Both the position numbers and the translations under genes were made by a program. A DNA stretch of 29,006 nucleotides from an uncultured Eubacteriales bacterium (GTDB lineage Bacteria > Bacillota > Clostridia > Oscillospirales > Oscillospiraceae), in NCBI GenBank assembly GCA_900546915.1, contig UREY01000026.1, forward strand, positions 1 through 29,006, given 5' to 3'. Shown one piece after another: positions 1 to 9,347 of the stretch. A model generated the notes under the pieces. It ran no database searches, was not told the origin of the DNA, and was given only the letters and a program-made list of their open reading frames with translations. Each line of letters begins with the position of its first letter. Position 1 is the first letter of the stretch.

Positions 1-60
1 CATGCGCCGACGATACTTGCCGGGTGACTGGCCGGGAAAATAGGTAATGCCAACATCTTT

Positions 61-94
61 GAGAAGTCACTTCCTGTGACTTCTCTTTCTTTTT
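61..94 (+). terminator. Intrinsic terminator of a gene upstream of the window
   Basis: Perfect 10-bp stem GAGAAGTCAC (61-70) / GTGACTTCTC (76-85) with a 5-nt loop, followed by a T-rich tail (86-94). It must end a plus-strand transcript from the left of the window. Two frames are open from the left edge, stopping at 41-43 (TAG) and 45-47 (TAA). Either could be the last codons of that gene, and the sequence does not decide. Confidence 0.85.
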
Positions 95-140
95 GCACTT
101 TTTTCGTATGTTTGCCGACATTTTCTAACGGAGTATGAAG

Positions 141-2042
141 ATGAAAGAATTTCGTTTTGCCTTCCGACGTGGAAGCGCCTCTGCATTTCGGATTTTTACA
201 GCCGCAGCGTGTGCGCGGCGTCTGATTCTAAGCTGGCTCATAGCGGTGGCCGTACAGTATCTTTCTCTGCCCCGGCCCTTACGTTCCTTGACTGAGCTGG
301 ATGGTTTAGCGGCGCAGTCTTTTTTTCTGCTGTGTTTCATGACCCTTACCGCCTTTATTTTGTTTTCCCTGCTCGCGAAAAAGTTTTTAACACAGCGGAT
401 TGAGCGGTGGGGGATCTTTTTTGTTTTTGCCCTGCTGTCTTTGGCAGCGCTATGTTCTTCTTTTACAGTTCCTTATTTCGTCGGTTGCCTGCTGATTTTA
501 GCCATGTTGGGTGTTTATGCCGGTTTTGGGTGGAACGGAAGGAAAGAAAACGGTGAAGAACCTATACGCCCTCTGCAGAATTTCCGTCCCTATATAATTC
601 TGACAGGTTTTGCCCTCCTGTTCTTTGTTTTTGTCTCTGTGTGGACCGTCTGCCGGGTATTATCCTACAGCTGCCCTACGTTTGACTTTGGAATTTTTTC
701 TCAGATGTTTCATCAGATGAAGACGTCAGGGCTGCCTACTACAACGGTGGAGCGAGACGGACTTTTGTCGCATTTTTCCGTACATGTTTCGCCAATTTTT
801 TATTTGCTTCTTCCCTTTTACAGCCTGTATCCCAAGCCGGTGACCCTTCAGGTTCTCCAGGCTGCAGTTTTGGTATCCGCAGTGATCCCGCTTTGGAAGC
901 TTTGCCGCCGGCACGGGCTTTCTCCGGCTGTCTCTGTGCTGCTTTCTCTTTTGCTCCTTCTTTACCCGGCCTACTCCGGCGGCGCCAGTTATGATATTCA
1001 TGAGAATGCCTTTTTAACTCCCTTGCTGCTCTGGCTCTTTTATGGAATTGATTGTGAAAAAAGGTGGGTTGTGTTTTTATCCGGCGCGTTGACGCTTATG
1101 GTGAAAGAGGACGCGGCTGTGTACGTTGCGGTGGTTTCCCTTTGGCTGCTGCTGCGTTCTCTGCTCTATGGCGGCAAGAGAAACCGTTGGGGACTGATTA
1201 CCGGCAGTATTTTGTTGCTGTCCTCTTTGGTCTGGTTCTTTTTGGTGACGGCATATCTGGAGAACCGGGGCGACGGAGTGATGACTTACCGGTACCGGAA
1301 TTTTATGTTCTCGGACTCCGGTTCTTTGCTGTCTGTTGTTGCGGCCGTTTTGCTGTCTCCCATGAAAATGATCTATGAGTGCGTAGATGCGGAAAAGCTT
1401 TCTTTTCTGGCCTATACCATTTTGCCCCTGGCGGGGATGCCCTTTTTGACCCGCAGATATGAGCGGTTTGTGCTGCTCATTCCGTACATCCTTGTGAATT
1501 TGATGTCGGATTACCAGTATCAGCATGATATTTTCTTTCAATATACGTATGGATCCACAGCATGTCTATTTTATCTGACGCTTGTGAATCTGAAGGATTT
1601 TTTGGATGTATGGGAGAGAAAAAAAGCCGCAGTACGCTTTGCTCCGGTGTGCGCGGCGCTGTTGGTTTCATGTGCCTGCTTTGCCGTGACCGTTGTGCCA
1701 AAGGCTATTTGGTATCCGGAGAAATATCTCAGCGATCGGCGCTACTATTTGCAAGTGGAGCAATTCCTAGAACAAATTCCGGATGACGCATCTGTCGCTG
1801 CTACGACCTTTTATACGGTCCCGCTGTCACAGAGAGCCGTTCTGTACGATGTGAAATATGCCTCCCAGGAGCATCTGCTCAGTACGCAATATGTGGTACT
1901 GGGGGTTGGCAATGAGGGAAGCTATACGCCGTATGCCACCGATGGGCAGAATGGATACCGGAATCTGGTACGCCTTTTGGAGCAAAATGGGTACTCGCTT
2001 GTAGACCGGCTGGAAAATCGAATTGAGATTTACAAACGATAG
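141..2042 (+). CDS. DUF2079 family polytopic membrane protein
   Basis: A roughly 633-residue integral membrane protein with about a dozen hydrophobic segments. After a basic N-terminus and several membrane helices, the segment FDFGIFSQMFHQM, then LLSHFSVHVSPIFYLLLPFY and YDIHENAFLTPLLLWLFYGI, are the conserved hallmarks of the DUF2079 family. These are uncharacterised membrane proteins that resemble the GT-C fold of lipid-linked sugar transferases. The C-terminal ~120 residues look like a soluble extracytoplasmic domain (DDASVAATTFYTVPLSQR onward). I take ATG 141 rather than the ATG at 135, because GGAG at 130-133 is only one base from 135 but seven from 141. The gene stands alone between two terminators. 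Substrate unknown; a glycosyltransferase role is inference from fold similarity only. Thymine-rich codons give it a lower GC than most neighbours. Confidence 0.85.
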   Translation: MKEFRFAFRRGSASAFRIFTAAACARRLILSWLIAVAVQYLSLPRPLRSLTELDGLAAQSFFLLCFMTLTAFILFSLLAKKFLTQRIERWGIFFVFALLSLAALCSSFTVPYFVGCLLILAMLGVYAGFGWNGRKENGEEPIRPLQNFRPYIILTGFALLFFVFVSVWTVCRVLSYSCPTFDFGIFSQMFHQMKTSGLPTTTVERDGLLSHFSVHVSPIFYLLLPFYSLYPKPVTLQVLQAAVLVSAVIPLWKLCRRHGLSPAVSVLLSLLLLLYPAYSGGASYDIHENAFLTPLLLWLFYGIDCEKRWVVFLSGALTLMVKEDAAVYVAVVSLWLLLRSLLYGGKRNRWGLITGSILLLSSLVWFFLVTAYLENRGDGVMTYRYRNFMFSDSGSLLSVVAAVLLSPMKMIYECVDAEKLSFLAYTILPLAGMPFLTRRYERFVLLIPYILVNLMSDYQYQHDIFFQYTYGSTACLFYLTLVNLKDFLDVWERKKAAVRFAPVCAALLVSCACFAVTVVPKAIWYPEKYLSDRRYYLQVEQFLEQIPDDASVAATTFYTVPLSQRAVLYDVKYASQEHLLSTQYVVLGVGNEGSYTPYATDGQNGYRNLVRLLEQNGYSLVDRLENRIEIYKR

Positions 2043-2055
2043 AACATATTTGGGA

Positions 2056-2090
2056 CCAGTTGCCATCGCATGGCAACTGGTTTTTCTTTT
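2056..2090 (+). terminator. Intrinsic terminator of the DUF2079 gene
   Basis: Perfect 11-bp stem CCAGTTGCCAT (2056-2066) / ATGGCAACTGG (2070-2080), 3-nt loop, then TTTTTCTTTT. It starts 14 bases after the stop codon, so the membrane protein gene is monocistronic. Confidence 0.92.
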
Positions 2091-2336
2091 GTGCGCACCA
2101 TATTGTGCAAAATATGGAAAATATCGGAAAACCCTATGCTTTTTCTGACTCAATTGTTCGAGAATGTTTAAAAATAAGGAATTTTTCAATTTTTTCCCAA
2201 ATTTGAATTTGGAAAAAATTGGAATTTGCAGGAAAAATTTAAAAAAATCGTGAAATTTGACGTTTCCTAATGGGGAATTGCGCTGTAGTTTTATACTTTT
2301 TAGACAGAGGCCCATTTGGCTGGACAAATAATTTGG
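2091..2336. other. AT-rich non-coding stretch with a large dyad, upstream of the subtilase promoter
   Basis: No gene is seen here. The stretch is far more AT-rich than either neighbour and carries runs of A and T at roughly helical spacing (2165-2270), as in intrinsically curved DNA. Its clearest element is an inverted repeat at 2188-2220: left arm AATTTTTTCCCAAATT, right arm AATTTGGAAAAAATT, two-base centre and one unpaired C. It sits about 120 bp upstream of the subtilase -35 box. An UP-element or regulator-binding role is inference. Confidence 0.5.
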
Positions 2337-2365
2337 TTGACTTTTACTCCCAAAGGGTGTATAAA
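2337..2365 (+). promoter_or_regulatory. Sigma-A-type promoter of the subtilase gene
   Basis: TTGACT (2337-2342), 17-bp spacer, TATAAA (2360-2365). Transcription would start near 2372, giving a leader of about 88 nt before the ATG at 2460. Confidence 0.75.
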
Positions 2366-2459
2366 TATAGTGGCTCAATTTTATGGCTAATATCGTGCGT
2401 ATATATGCACGAATGGCCGGTGCCACGTGAAATTCCATATAAAGAAAGGAGAAAACAAG

Positions 2460-5400
2460 ATGAAACGCATGTGGAAAAAAAGTCTAGCTTTCCTTTTGGT
2501 TATGCTGCTGGTGGTCCAGCTGCTGCCGATGGGAGCGATGGCGGCTGAAGACCATGCTGCACCGTCCGGTGAGACAGTGTTGGTAGATGCCGCTGACGAA
2601 AATTCCCAGAAGTTGACGAACCCGCTAGACGGGGACGCCGATGTGCAGATTGCCCCGGATGAGGTGGTCACATTCCTGGTAGAATTGGAGGCGGAGCCTC
2701 TAATTGCCTACCTGCAAGAGGACACCGATGTCGCGACGGCGCTGGCATCCTCCAACCTGACTGCAAAGCAGGCAGTGAATGATGCCCAGGGACAGGCGCG
2801 CCGGGAAATGCAAGCCTTGGATGGCCTGGAAATTCTGGATACATACAGCTTGCTGCTGAATGGCTTTGCAGTTTCCGCGCCCTATGAGATGCGGGATACC
2901 CTTGCAGCGTTGCCGGGCGTCCGGGCGGTAGAGATTGCGCAGACGTATGAAGCGCCTGAGACGCAAGAGAATACGGTAGAGTCTGATTTCAGCTCTGTGG
3001 GAGATATTGTAAACGCTTCTTCCGAGTATACAGGCGCCGGTACCCTGATCGGTATTCTGGACACAGGCCTGGATATTGACCACGAGGCTTTTGCCGCCAG
3101 TCCGGAGACGGTAGCGGTGACAAAGCGGCAGGTGGAGCTGGCGCTGGAGAATTTGGGTTTCAATGCGCAAGGTAGCGTGGATGATCTTTACATCAGTGAA
3201 AAGATTCCGTTCCAGTATGACTATGCCGATCATGACACGGATGTCAATGACAGCCAGGGCCATGGAACCCACGTAGCCGGTATTGCCGCCGCCGACTGTG
3301 AGACGCTGACCGGCATAGCGCCCGACGCGCAGTTGGCTATTTTCAAGGTGTTTTCCGATGTGGAAAGCGGGACCGGAGACGAATGGATTCTCCCGGCTCT
3401 GGAGGATGCAGTGAAGCTGGGTGTAGACGTAATCAATATGAGTCTGGGCTCTGCCTGCGGTTTTTCCTCTGAGGGAGAAATTATGGACCGGGTGTACAAC
3501 CGGATTGAGGACGCTGGGATTTCTCTGATGGTCGCTGCCGGTAACGACTGGACCTCTACGGAAAATCATCCCTATGGCCAGAAGTCTTTGGTTTCCAACC
3601 CGGATAACGCCATGGTGGGCACGCCCTCTACTTTAGATGCGGCTCTTTCTGTGGCGTCGGTGGAAAACGTCCAGAAGTATGTGTCCTATTTCCAGGTGGG
3701 GGATCAGAAATTTGAGTATTCGGATTCCAACGAAGGGGATATGGCCTTTACCAGCCTGGATGGAACCTATGAATATGTGGTAATTCCCGGGTATGGTGCG
3801 GACAGCGACTATACCGGTCTGGATGTGACGGGTAAGATCGCGCTGGTCATGCGCGGCACGCTCTCCTTTACGGAGAAGGAAGCTGCCGCAGCAAAAGCAG
3901 GCGCTGCCGGTTTGGTCGTCTATGATAACGCGCCGGGCGCTCTGTCACGGATGCAGGTGGAAGGCCTGATTCCGTCCTGCTTCATCACCTTGGAAAACGG
4001 CGACGCGATGAAAGCGGCTCAGGAGAAGTCTCTCTCCATCTCCCCTTCCATGTCTGATTTCATGGAAAACGAAGAGGCCGGGCAGATCTCTTCCTTCTCT
4101 TCCTGGGGACCTGGGACCAGCCTGACCCTGAAGCCGGAGATCACGGCGCCGGGCGGCCACATTTATTCCTCTTTGCCTGGCGGCGTATATGGGGATATGA
4201 GCGGCACGTCAATGGCTTCCCCCCAAATGGCAGGTATTGCCGCCGGCTTACGGCAGTATTTAGACAGCTCGGAAGACTTTGCGGATTTGAGCGAGTACCG
4301 AAAAGGACAACTGGCCGATGCGCTGCTGATGAGTACAGCCGTGCCTTTGGAGGATCCCGACGGCGTTTTGTATAGCCCCAGAAGTCAGGGCGCCGGTCTG
4401 GTGAATATGAATGGCGCGATTCAGACCCGGGCGTATCTGACCAATGATGACGGCGATATTGCCAAGGGTGAACTGGGCAGCTCCGAAACGGGTCGCTTTA
4501 CCTATTCCTTCTATGTCCACAACTTCGGCAGTGAAACGCTTCACTATCAGCTCAATACTTCCATATTGGTGCCCGGCTTCTATTACGAGGATGGCGTGGC
4601 ATTCATGAGCGACCAGGACCGCCTTCTGACGGAGCAGGAGTACAAGTTGACCTACTCCGGAGATGTGGATGCGGATGGAAAGCTCACCGTAGAACCCGGC
4701 AGCCGGGCCAGCGTGACGGTGCAGGTTGACCTGACGCAGACAGGAATTTCCAATCTGCAGGTTTTCTCCAACGGTATTTACGTGGAAGGCTTTGTCAATC
4801 TGGAGGCTCTGGATGCGGGCAGCGTCAATTTGGGTGCGCCGTTTTTGGGCTTCTACGGCAACTGGTACCAGGCGCCCATCCTGGAGCCGACCGTGTATGA
4901 GGACGAGACCCCGCTTACGGGAGCCACTCAGCTCGGACTGTTCAGCTATCAGGATGGCTCGGGCTTCCTGCTTGGACAGAATATGGTGACCGGGGAATTT
5001 GAAGAAAAATACAATATGGTATCCAGCCGCCAATTCTGCCTTGATTACGGTGTATCCGCTCTGGTGTATCAGTTGCGTAATGCAAAAACCTTGCGCTTTA
5101 CCGTTACCAAGGACGACACCGGCGAGGTGTATTATTCCAATGTGCTGGAGAATGCAATCAAGTCTACCTGGTGGGCAGACTACGGTCTGTTCTACTACAA
5201 TTCCGATTACCGGATGTGGGATATGACCTGTGAGTATGAGGGCGGCCTCATCAGCAACGTACCGGACGGCGCTTATACGTATACCATCGAGGCCCTGGGC
5301 GAAGGCGCCTCTGAGGAGGACGTACAGTCGGTCTCCATTCCCCTGACGGTGGACAGCGAAGGCCCGGAATTGCTGAGCTACGAAGCAGTGGAGGAAAACG

Positions 5401-8400
5401 GCGTCCGTTATCTGGATGTGGAGCTTTCGGATAATTATTATCTCATGGGTGTGCAGCTTACCGATGAAAACGGAGAGCAGGCTCTGTCTGAGGCCACCTA
5501 TTTGGCCGGCGATCAACCCGGCGAGACGGCGAAGTTGCGGTTTGACCTTACGACGGCTCTGCAGATGGGCTATACGACGGCCCGGGTGTATATGCTGGAC
5601 TACGCGTTCAATGAGGTTTTCAGCGACGTGGTGAGTCTGTCCGTCGGCGGCTTCCAGCCGGAGAGCATTACCATTAGCCCCAGCCAGATGGTGACCTCTG
5701 TGGGCACGACCTGGCAGTTTACCGCCACCGTAGAACCGGCGGAATATTTGACTGAGGAGCAGAAGCAGGTAACTTGGTCCGTCAGCGACGAGAGCATCGC
5801 TTCTGTGACGGCAGACGGTATGGTTACAGGCCTGAAGGAAGGCGACGTGACCTTGACGGCGACGGCGTCCAACGGCGTCACGGGAAGCACCTGGCTGCAT
5901 TTCTATCAGCCGGAGGAGGCGGAGTACATCCAGATTCCGGATCAAACGGAGTACACCATTACGGAAAGCGGCCTGTATCAATTGCCCGACGCGCAGTCCG
6001 CTCAGTATATGCATATCACCATTGATCCGGCGGCAACGGAGGTTACGCTGAAGGGTAATCCGGACGTTACTTATCAGGATCTGAAGGTTCACTGCCCGGG
6101 AACGGTGCAGCTGACCCTGCAGGATGTGCACATTGCCCTGGAGCTGGAGAGCTATGAGCATGGTACGGACTGGAATTATTACGGCGCCATCAATTTCCAA
6201 GCTATGGACAACATTCTCATTGTAAACGGAGAGAATTCCATTACGCGCAATGCCATGAACGCGGGGAATGTTTCGGCCATCTGCGTCCGGGCCAAGAAAA
6301 CGGAGATCAATTCCAGCGTGGTGTTTAACGGAACGGGAACCATGACCATTGATACGGAAAATCCCACGGGTCTGGCCACCTGCTATGCAGCTGCCATCGG
6401 CGGACGGCAGGGCGAGCGCACCGGCGACATGACCTTCAATGGCGGCACCTGGATCATCCGCGACAACGGCTTCGGCGCGGGCATTGGCTCCGGCAGCAGC
6501 AGCGGAAGCCAATATGACACGACCCTCTATACCTCCAAGGTGACGATCAACAACGGCACCTTTGACCTGGAGACCAGCCATGCCGCAACGGAGGTTGGCG
6601 CCTGCATCGGTACCGGCACCAGCGGCTATAACGGCGTAGAAGTTGTCATCAATGGCGGCGATATTACGGCCACCGCCTGGTATGGCGGCGCGGCCATCGG
6701 CTCCGGCATGTATGGACACAGCAGCTCCCATGCCTATGGCTCTTCCGGCCAGCCCACCAATCCCACCACGGTTACCATCAACGGCGGCACGGTTCGGGCC
6801 TATACCAAATATCATGAGGATGCCTCTGCCAAATCTCCCGGCGCAGCCATTGGATCCGGCTATCGGGCCGGCACGTATGTACCGGTTGCCATACATGGCG
6901 GCTGGGTCTATGCGGAGACCAACACAGAATCTGCAGCCATCGGCAACGGCATGTCCGATCGCTTTGAGAATGCAAGCATTACCATCGATGGCGGAACTGT
7001 GACAGCAGTGACGACAGCTGAGGGTGCGGCCATTGGCGGAGGCGGCGGAACCACAGCTTCCACGGCGGCTGCGGCGGGCATTGTGACCATTGCCGGCGGC
7101 TCTGTGAAGGCGGTTTCCACCGGAACCGGCGATGCTGTGGGCAACGCAGCCGGCAGTCAGAGCACCGTGCATGTCTGGAACAACGAATCGCTGCAGGTTT
7201 ATGAGGTACCCATCCCCTCGGCCGGTTGCGACTACCTGTTGCTGGACGGTCTGATGCGGTTCTCCGGCGATCATACCGATGATGAGAACCACTACCTGTA
7301 CCTGCCGGAAGGAACGTACTACGCTTTGGTATCCGGCGGCACATACGCAAATAAGAGCTATGATATAACGGTGACCCGGGACGGCGTGACGGTTCGGGAG
7401 CATGGATATGTGGAAGAATACAGCATCACCATGAACCTGACGAACCTGACCTCCGATGCTCCGTCCTCTGTGCAGGAGGGTGCGGATCTGTCCCTGACGC
7501 TGACGCCGGAGAAGGGCTACGGCCTGCCTGAGGCGATCCAGGTTACCATGGGCGGCCAGATGCTGCTCTCCACGCAGTATGACTATGACAACGAAACCGG
7601 TCGGTTTACCCTGGAAAATGTGACCGGTGACGTGGTCCTGACGGCGGTTGCCGTGGAAGGCGTGCAGACCTTCTCCGTCACGTCGGAGCTGGTTCACATG
7701 ACCTATGAGGGACCGGATTACGTCTCTGCCGGAAAAACCGCTTCCGGAAAGCTGATTCCGGATGAGGGCTATGAGCTGCCGGAGACCATTTCGATTACTA
7801 TGAACGGCCAGGCGGTTCAGGATTATACCTATGACCGTGACTCCGGTGCGGTTGCAGTGCCGAATGTGACGGGCGATGTGGTCATTTCCGGAATGGCCCA
7901 GCTTGCCGGCGGCAGAAGCATTACGTATGTGGTGACACACCTGACCCATGACGGTGCGGCAGAGTATGTTTCCGGCAGTGATTTGGAAATTCAATTCACC
8001 CCGGAGGAGGGCTATGTCCTGCCTGAAACGGTATCCGTGACGGGGGACCAGGAAATCATTCGTTACACCTACAACCCGGACACCGGCCTGCTGACGATCT
8101 TGCACGCCACCGGAAACCTGACCATTACGGCAGAGGGCGTTTCGGAAACTGCGGAACCGGAACCCATTGACACGACGGTTCTGGAGGCTCTGCTGGAGAG
8201 CACCAAGGAGGCTTACGAGCATCCCGAGGACTACGAAGCAGGCGAGGCGTACGACAACTTCCGCGCGGCCTATACGGCAGCAGCGGAGGTTCTGGAAGCC
8301 CCCGAAACCCAGGAGCAGGTGGATGAGGCAGTTAAAAATCTGCGGGAGGCGTTTGAGGCGCTGACGAAAATCTCCTATGCCGTCATCACCCAGGATTTGA

Positions 8401-9161
8401 AGGGTGTGACGTCCGATGCGCCCAAGCAGGTGCAGGTGGGAAGCGATCTGACCGTTCAGTTGACCGCTGACTCCGGATACCTGCTGCCGGTCAGCGTCAC
8501 GCTGTCTCCGGCAGAGGCCTTCCAGGATGCCGCCTATGATGCAGACACCGGAATTCTCACGCTGCAGGGTGTGACGGGAGATCTGACCATTGCTGCAGAA
8601 GGCGTACCGTTTGCTTATGCGGATGTGGCGGAGACCCACTGGTTCTATGACGAGGTTGCCTATGTGACCCGTTGGGGACTCATGAACGGCATGGAGAACA
8701 ACCGGTTCTATCCCAATAACTCCATGAGTCGTGCCATGGTTGCAACTGTGTTGTACCGTATGGCGGGTTCGCCGGAGGTGACGGGCACGACGCCCTTTAC
8801 GGATGTCAAGGAAGATCGGTATTATTCCGACGCCGTCGTTTGGTGCTATCAGAACGGAATCACCATGGGCGTGACGGAGACCAGATTTGGGGTCGACAGC
8901 ACGGCCAGCCGCCAGCAGGTGGCTACGTTCCTGTACCGCCTTGCTGATTTTATGGGATACGACGTCTCGGAAACCGGTGATTTGTCCGGCTTTGCGGATT
9001 ACGAAACTGTGAATCCTTACGCACAGACGGCAGTCAGCTGGGCTGTAGGCACGGGCTTACTGAAGGGTTTGGAGAACAACAGACTCTATCCCCGGAAGGA
9101 CTGCACGCGCGCTCAGACGGCTACACTTCTGATGCGGTTCTGTGAAATGATTATGCCGTAA
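2460..9161 (+). CDS. Secreted, S-layer-anchored multidomain subtilisin-like serine protease (peptidase S8)
   Basis: A 2,233-residue exported protease. Start at ATG 2460, with AGGAG eight bases upstream; an in-frame GTG at 2427 has no ribosome site. Order: signal peptide (1-28, AMA|AE), I9-like propeptide (~60-165), S8 catalytic domain with Asp201 (GILDTG), His268 (GHGTHVAG), oxyanion Asn362 (AAGND) and Ser584 (GTSMAS), and a protease-associated insert (~410-525). Then come C5a-peptidase-like beta domains (~670-1060), a Big_2 Ig-like domain (~1068-1149), a glycine-rich beta-solenoid-like stretch repeating AAIGSG and TINGGTV (~1310-1565), four ~75-residue beta repeats (1656, 1737, 1821, 1973), a helical FIVAR-like module (~1905-1970) between repeats 3 and 4, and three SLH modules (2051-2233). 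All triad residues are present, so it should be active. SLH modules normally bind pyruvylated wall polymer. Substrate unknown; a lactocepin/C5a-type surface protease is the best comparison. Confidence 0.95.
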   Translation: MKRMWKKSLAFLLVMLLVVQLLPMGAMAAEDHAAPSGETVLVDAADENSQKLTNPLDGDADVQIAPDEVVTFLVELEAEPLIAYLQEDTDVATALASSNLTAKQAVNDAQGQARREMQALDGLEILDTYSLLLNGFAVSAPYEMRDTLAALPGVRAVEIAQTYEAPETQENTVESDFSSVGDIVNASSEYTGAGTLIGILDTGLDIDHEAFAASPETVAVTKRQVELALENLGFNAQGSVDDLYISEKIPFQYDYADHDTDVNDSQGHGTHVAGIAAADCETLTGIAPDAQLAIFKVFSDVESGTGDEWILPALEDAVKLGVDVINMSLGSACGFSSEGEIMDRVYNRIEDAGISLMVAAGNDWTSTENHPYGQKSLVSNPDNAMVGTPSTLDAALSVASVENVQKYVSYFQVGDQKFEYSDSNEGDMAFTSLDGTYEYVVIPGYGADSDYTGLDVTGKIALVMRGTLSFTEKEAAAAKAGAAGLVVYDNAPGALSRMQVEGLIPSCFITLENGDAMKAAQEKSLSISPSMSDFMENEEAGQISSFSSWGPGTSLTLKPEITAPGGHIYSSLPGGVYGDMSGTSMASPQMAGIAAGLRQYLDSSEDFADLSEYRKGQLADALLMSTAVPLEDPDGVLYSPRSQGAGLVNMNGAIQTRAYLTNDDGDIAKGELGSSETGRFTYSFYVHNFGSETLHYQLNTSILVPGFYYEDGVAFMSDQDRLLTEQEYKLTYSGDVDADGKLTVEPGSRASVTVQVDLTQTGISNLQVFSNGIYVEGFVNLEALDAGSVNLGAPFLGFYGNWYQAPILEPTVYEDETPLTGATQLGLFSYQDGSGFLLGQNMVTGEFEEKYNMVSSRQFCLDYGVSALVYQLRNAKTLRFTVTKDDTGEVYYSNVLENAIKSTWWADYGLFYYNSDYRMWDMTCEYEGGLISNVPDGAYTYTIEALGEGASEEDVQSVSIPLTVDSEGPELLSYEAVEENGVRYLDVELSDNYYLMGVQLTDENGEQALSEATYLAGDQPGETAKLRFDLTTALQMGYTTARVYMLDYAFNEVFSDVVSLSVGGFQPESITISPSQMVTSVGTTWQFTATVEPAEYLTEEQKQVTWSVSDESIASVTADGMVTGLKEGDVTLTATASNGVTGSTWLHFYQPEEAEYIQIPDQTEYTITESGLYQLPDAQSAQYMHITIDPAATEVTLKGNPDVTYQDLKVHCPGTVQLTLQDVHIALELESYEHGTDWNYYGAINFQAMDNILIVNGENSITRNAMNAGNVSAICVRAKKTEINSSVVFNGTGTMTIDTENPTGLATCYAAAIGGRQGERTGDMTFNGGTWIIRDNGFGAGIGSGSSSGSQYDTTLYTSKVTINNGTFDLETSHAATEVGACIGTGTSGYNGVEVVINGGDITATAWYGGAAIGSGMYGHSSSHAYGSSGQPTNPTTVTINGGTVRAYTKYHEDASAKSPGAAIGSGYRAGTYVPVAIHGGWVYAETNTESAAIGNGMSDRFENASITIDGGTVTAVTTAEGAAIGGGGGTTASTAAAAGIVTIAGGSVKAVSTGTGDAVGNAAGSQSTVHVWNNESLQVYEVPIPSAGCDYLLLDGLMRFSGDHTDDENHYLYLPEGTYYALVSGGTYANKSYDITVTRDGVTVREHGYVEEYSITMNLTNLTSDAPSSVQEGADLSLTLTPEKGYGLPEAIQVTMGGQMLLSTQYDYDNETGRFTLENVTGDVVLTAVAVEGVQTFSVTSELVHMTYEGPDYVSAGKTASGKLIPDEGYELPETISITMNGQAVQDYTYDRDSGAVAVPNVTGDVVISGMAQLAGGRSITYVVTHLTHDGAAEYVSGSDLEIQFTPEEGYVLPETVSVTGDQEIIRYTYNPDTGLLTILHATGNLTITAEGVSETAEPEPIDTTVLEALLESTKEAYEHPEDYEAGEAYDNFRAAYTAAAEVLEAPETQEQVDEAVKNLREAFEALTKISYAVITQDLKGVTSDAPKQVQVGSDLTVQLTADSGYLLPVSVTLSPAEAFQDAAYDADTGILTLQGVTGDLTIAAEGVPFAYADVAETHWFYDEVAYVTRWGLMNGMENNRFYPNNSMSRAMVATVLYRMAGSPEVTGTTPFTDVKEDRYYSDAVVWCYQNGITMGVTETRFGVDSTASRQQVATFLYRLADFMGYDVSETGDLSGFADYETVNPYAQTAVSWAVGTGLLKGLENNRLYPRKDCTRAQTATLLMRFCEMIMP

Positions 9162-9182
9162 CGGGACAAAGCTTGTTTGTAC

Positions 9183-9227
9183 GGGTTACCGCAAAATGAC
9201 TTCCATTTTGCGGTAACCCAATTTTTA
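9183..9227 (+). terminator. Intrinsic terminator of the subtilase gene
   Basis: Perfect 16-bp stem GGGTTACCGCAAAATG (9183-9198) / CATTTTGCGGTAACCC (9204-9219), loop ACTTC, followed by AATTTTTA. It lies 21 bases after the stop. Confidence 0.93.
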
Positions 9228-9270
9228 GGGCAAAATAAAAATTTTTCTGGAATTTTCGCTGGCAATGGAG

Positions 9271-9276
9271 TATAAT
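9271..9276 (+). promoter_or_regulatory. -10 box of the ArsR-like regulator gene
   Basis: Perfect TATAAT (9271-9276). No convincing -35 box is present at 16-18 bp spacing. The predicted transcription start (~9283) nearly coincides with the first in-frame ATG (9285), which argues for a downstream translation start. Confidence 0.5.
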
Positions 9277-9347
9277 AAAGAAAAATGTTGGAATTTTGCA
9301 GTGATATGAATACGCCGGTCCGGGAACCGGTCGATGGGAGTGATCGC

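Noticed and set aside
4260..8639. A 1,459-codon open frame on the minus strand inside the subtilase gene
   Set aside because: The plus strand encodes recognisable Ig-like, repeat and FIVAR domains throughout. The antisense product shows no coherent domain, signal or ribosome site, and GC-rich codon bias of the sense gene explains the open frame.
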